From NCBI GenBank assembly GCA_019918135.1, contig WBZZ01003799.1:380001-444000 (forward strand): a DNA stretch of 64,000 bases, given 5' to 3'. Numbering within the stretch: position 1 is the first letter of the stretch; every line of letters begins with the position of its first letter. The notes beneath the pieces were generated by a model. The model did no database searches. It was not told where the DNA came from and saw nothing but the letters and a program-made list of their open reading frames with translations. The stretch is from Paulinella micropora. Lineage: Eukaryota > Cercozoa > Imbricatea > Euglyphida > Paulinellidae. The position numbers and the translations under genes are program-made. Positions 61,255 to 64,000 of the stretch are shown one piece after another.

Positions 61255-62045
61255 CATGCACAACTTTTACAGCCTTGGAGCGATCTCCGCCATTCATTTT
61301 GGTGCAGGCAAATTTGCTTCGGGTACGTACGATTGCGGGGCTGGGGTTCCCGGGGGAAGGGCCCCCCGGACCCCCTTTCCACAGTCGACAGGGTACGTTC
61401 GATTGCCGGAGGTAATCGTAAACCCTTCCGGCACAACTCTTAGAGCCTTGAGCATACTCAGCCATTCATTTTGGTGCCGGCTACTTCGCGTGAGGTACGT
61501 ACCGTTGCAGGGCTGGGGTTCCCGGGGGAGGGCCCCCCGGAACCCCCCTTCCCAGTCGACAGGGTACGTTCCATTGCCGGAGGTACCAGCAGAACGCAAG
61601 TGTAAGCTCTGGTGGCACCCAAAACCTCAAATCTGTGGTTTTTGTGCCACCCGGCACCAACTTTTTTGGATCTCCAGAGAGAGCTCATCGAGAGGTGTCG
61701 GGTAGACCAAACATCAGCCTCATACTCCCTCTGGTGTGCGCGAACGGCGCCTGGTGGCGCAAAAACCTGAATTTACTGGTTGTTACTCCACCCGGCACCA
61801 CAACTTCTATATTTTCGAAGAGAGTTCATCAAGAAGTATCAGATACACGAAATGTCAGCCGCTAAATCCCTCTGGTGTGCGCAAATGGCGCCTGGTGGCA
61901 AAAAGACCTCAATTTTCTGGTTTGGGTGCGACCCGCGACCGAAACGGGTACGTACAATTGCAGGCTGGGGTTCCCGGGAGGAGAGCCCCCCGTACCCCCC
62001 CGTCCCCGTCGACAGGGTACGTTCAATTGCCGGAGGTACTGGCAA
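61255..62045. repeat. GC-rich tandem and interspersed repeat block
   Basis: Units with GCCATTCATTTTGGTGC, GGGTACGTAC, GGCTGGGGTTCCCGGG, GTCGACAGGGTACGTT and ATTGCCGGAGGTA occur at about 61258-61415 and 61430-61590, and the second half again at 61945-62040. Between them lie two to three copies of a block with ACCCGGCACCA, CCTCTGGTGTGCGC and GGCGCCTGGTGGC (about 61650-61930). Non-coding. Confidence 0.7.
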
Positions 62046-62049
62046 GTAC

Positions 62050-62775
62050 TGCTAAACCAAGGAATTTTGGCGCTCAGGACACTCCCCTAACGTACATATT
62101 TGCGCGAATTCGAAAAAAATTATATCAGCATCAACATCGAGACTGCAGCTAGCCAGCCTGTCAATATGAGCTCCCAACTCCTCCTGGTTCACACAAAACA
62201 TGATTTATAGGGAAAGGGGGTGCAAAAATAGGCCAAAAAACCAAGGAATTTTGGCGTTCACGACACTCCCCTAACGCAAACATTTGCATAAATTCAAAAA
62301 AAAAAAAAAAAAAAACTATATCAGCATCAACATCGAGTCTGGGGCTAGCCATCCTGCAAATATGAGCTCCCAACTCCTCCTGGTTCCCACAAACATGATT
62401 TATAGTGACAGTTGGTGCAAAAAAAGGCCAAAAAAACAATTTGGCAGTCAGGTCACTCCCCTAACGCAAATATTTGCGTGAATTCCAAAAAAATTATATC
62501 AGCATCAATGAAGTCTGGGGCTAGCTACCCTGCCAATATGAGCTCCAAACTCCTCCTAGTGCACACAAAACATGATTTATAGGGACAGGGGGTGCAAAAA
62601 AAGGCCAAAAAAACAAGGAATTTTGGCATTCAGGACACTGCCCTAACGCAAATATTTGCGTGAATTCCAAAAAAATAATATCAGCATCAACATCGAGTCT
62701 GGCGCTAGCCACCCTGCAAATATGAGCTCCCAACTCCTCCTCGTTCCCACAAACCAGGATTTATAGGGACAGGGG
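62050..62775. repeat. Tandem repeat, about 180-190 bp, four units
   Basis: Each unit holds CACTCCCCTAACGCAAA-like, TATATCAGCATCAACATCGA, CAATATGAGCTCCCAACTCC, CATGATTTATAGGG and AAAAAAGGCCAAAAAA words. Units start near 62055, 62240, 62430 and 62612. The frames seen are non-conserved, so it is satellite-like. Confidence 0.85.
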
Positions 62776-62890
62776 TGAGGAAATGGGGTGGGTGGGGGTG
62801 GGGTACACAATTTTCATTTCCCCCCTCCCCCCAAACCCCCCACCCCCTACTGCAACACCTTTCAGGGATAATAATAATAATAATAATAAT

Positions 62891-63120
62891 GCTTCTCTGT
62901 CAATGGCTGATGCAAATCTGCACATGCGCCTCCATCGTCTCACCCGTGAGGGGAGTACGAAGAATTGACGATAGGCTCTAAAGACACCCCCGCACGGGCA
63001 GTTCCAACACTTCCAGACGCACCGGTATGTTCAATGAAAATACTGGTGGCACCGACGGGAATCGAACTGGCGACAGGGCCCAGATGGTAGAACTTGACCA
63101 CTGGGCTATCACGGTGTCCA
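62891..63120 (-). mobile_element. tRNA-derived SINE, copy 7
   Basis: Full-length. Confidence 0.85.
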
Positions 63121-63188
63121 TAATAATAATAATAATAATAATGATAATAATAATAATAACAATAATAATAATAATAATAATAATAATA

Positions 63189-63423
63189 GTGCTTCTCTGT
63201 CAATGGCTGATGCATTTCTGCACATGCGCCTCCATCGTCTCACCCGTGAGGGGAGTACGAAGAATTGACGATAGGCTCTAATGACACCCCCGCAAGGGCA
63301 GTTCCAACACTTCCAGACGGACCGGTATGTTCAATGAAAATACTGGTCCGGACGGACCGGTATGTTCAATGAAAATACTGGTGGCACCGACGGGAATCGC
63401 AGGGCCCAAATGGTAGAACTTGA

Positions 63424-63424
<1 letters not shown>
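63189..63424 (-). mobile_element. tRNA-derived SINE, copy 8 (head damaged)
   Basis: Deletion within the tRNA head (AACTGGCGA missing) and end at GTAGAACTTGA; the A box is lost. Confidence 0.8.
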
Positions 63425-63465
<41 letters not shown>

Positions 63466-63506
63466 CAATAACAATAATAATAATAATAATAACAATAATA
63501 ATAATA

Positions 63507-63773
63507 GTGCTTCTCTGTCAATGGCTGATGCATTTCTGCACATGCGCCTCCATCGTCTCACCCGTGAGGGGAGTACGAAGAATTGACGATAAGCTCTAAT
63601 GACACCCCCGCAAGGGCAGTTCCAACACTTCCAGACGGACCGGTATGTTCAATGAAAATACTGGTCCAGACGGAGCGGTATGTTCAATGAAAATACTGGT
63701 GGCACCGACGGGAATCGAACTGGCGACAGGGCCCAGATGGTAGAACTTGACCACTGGGCTATCACGGTGTCCA
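63507..63773 (-). mobile_element. tRNA-derived SINE, copy 9
   Basis: Full-length, with two GTATTTTCATTGAACATAC units as in copy 3. It is followed by family B as at 37.6-38.0 kb, so the two loci share a duplicated arrangement. Confidence 0.85.
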
Positions 63774-63819
63774 TAATAACAATAATAATAATAATAATAA
63801 CAATAATAATAATAATAGT

Positions 63820-63992
63820 GTATCTCCTGCCAATTGCTGAGCCAAAAGGCCATGTGCATCCAGTCCTCCATTCCATAAGGAAAGTCTCCACACCAATCGG
63901 TGGAATAAAGGAAGTGACGGCATAGAACATTACTCTAGGAGCTTTATACCAATCAGCCCATGGAAAGGACCGATGGCCTATGTACTCCCTAA
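63820..63992 (-). mobile_element. Short ATT-tailed repeat, family B, copy 2
   Basis: Nearly identical to 37861-38035 and in the same position relative to a SINE with doubled units. Confidence 0.7.
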
Positions 63993-64000
63993 TAATAATA

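Overview
This is a piece of a eukaryotic nuclear genome. The evidence is two spliced host-type genes with tiny GT-AG introns (about 46-54 nt), LINE, SINE, Ty1/copia and Ty3/gypsy retroelements, a TA-flanked MITE and abundant microsatellites. The host cannot be named from the sequence. Very short introns alongside copia elements point to a protist or another compact-intron lineage, but nothing seen is diagnostic.

The most interesting part is an AT-rich endogenous DNA virus of the polinton-like/virophage-like (PLV) type, from about 4.2 kb to 24.7 kb and possibly to 26.0 kb. It carries an intact major capsid protein gene (13.3-14.8 kb, minus) and a second, diverged and truncated one (4.2-5.4 kb, plus). 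It also has a protein-primed family B DNA polymerase broken into four frames (8.1-10.8 kb, minus), an Ulp1/adenovirus-type cysteine protease (16.3-17.8 kb), an rve integrase (23.7-24.7 kb), a long fibre protein ending in an S74-type intramolecular chaperone (18.9-22.4 kb), a Vsr-like/EDxHD nuclease, a SAP-like DNA-binding protein, small membrane and secreted proteins, and duplicated ExoX-C-like small proteins. No packaging ATPase was recognised. Most genes carry frameshifts, so the copy is decaying, but the capsid gene and several small genes are open.

The layout of the virus is unusual. Two inverted arms (left about 4.24-7.98 kb, right about 11.02-14.5 kb) carry the same genes in mirror order: capsid, virion protein, ExoX-like 2, ExoX-like 1. 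They flank a single-copy polB core. Comparing the arms shows recent events: a 365-bp inversion inside the left virion-protein gene, a 55-bp hairpin insertion, and a 36-bp double-hairpin element present in three places. That element can be scored as filled versus empty at two of its sites, once as an in-frame 12-codon insertion in a gene. A second hairpin family ends in ATTCTAAAATATC and abuts start or stop codons.

The rest is host repeat landscape. From 1 to 1.6 kb lies a large purine/pyrimidine palindrome. A decayed LINE (27.2-29.2 kb) is interrupted by a decayed copia-like element with a MYND-type zinc finger (29.2-34.9 kb). A LINE on the minus strand (38.1 to about 44.8 kb) has its endonuclease and reverse transcriptase in two overlapping frames, joined at a -1 slippery heptamer, and duplicated 5' leader units. 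tRNA-derived SINEs and two other short families (36.3-38.1 and 59.9-64.0 kb) share the LINE's 3' end and (ATT)n tail. There is a SAP/RG-rich host gene remnant (46.1-46.7 kb), a gypsy fragment (47.0-48.0 kb), a copia element with both LTRs (48.2-56.05 kb), a Tc1/mariner-type MITE (56.4-56.6 kb), a spliced PH-domain/coiled-coil host gene (57.65-59.5 kb) and tandem repeats (61.2-62.8 kb).
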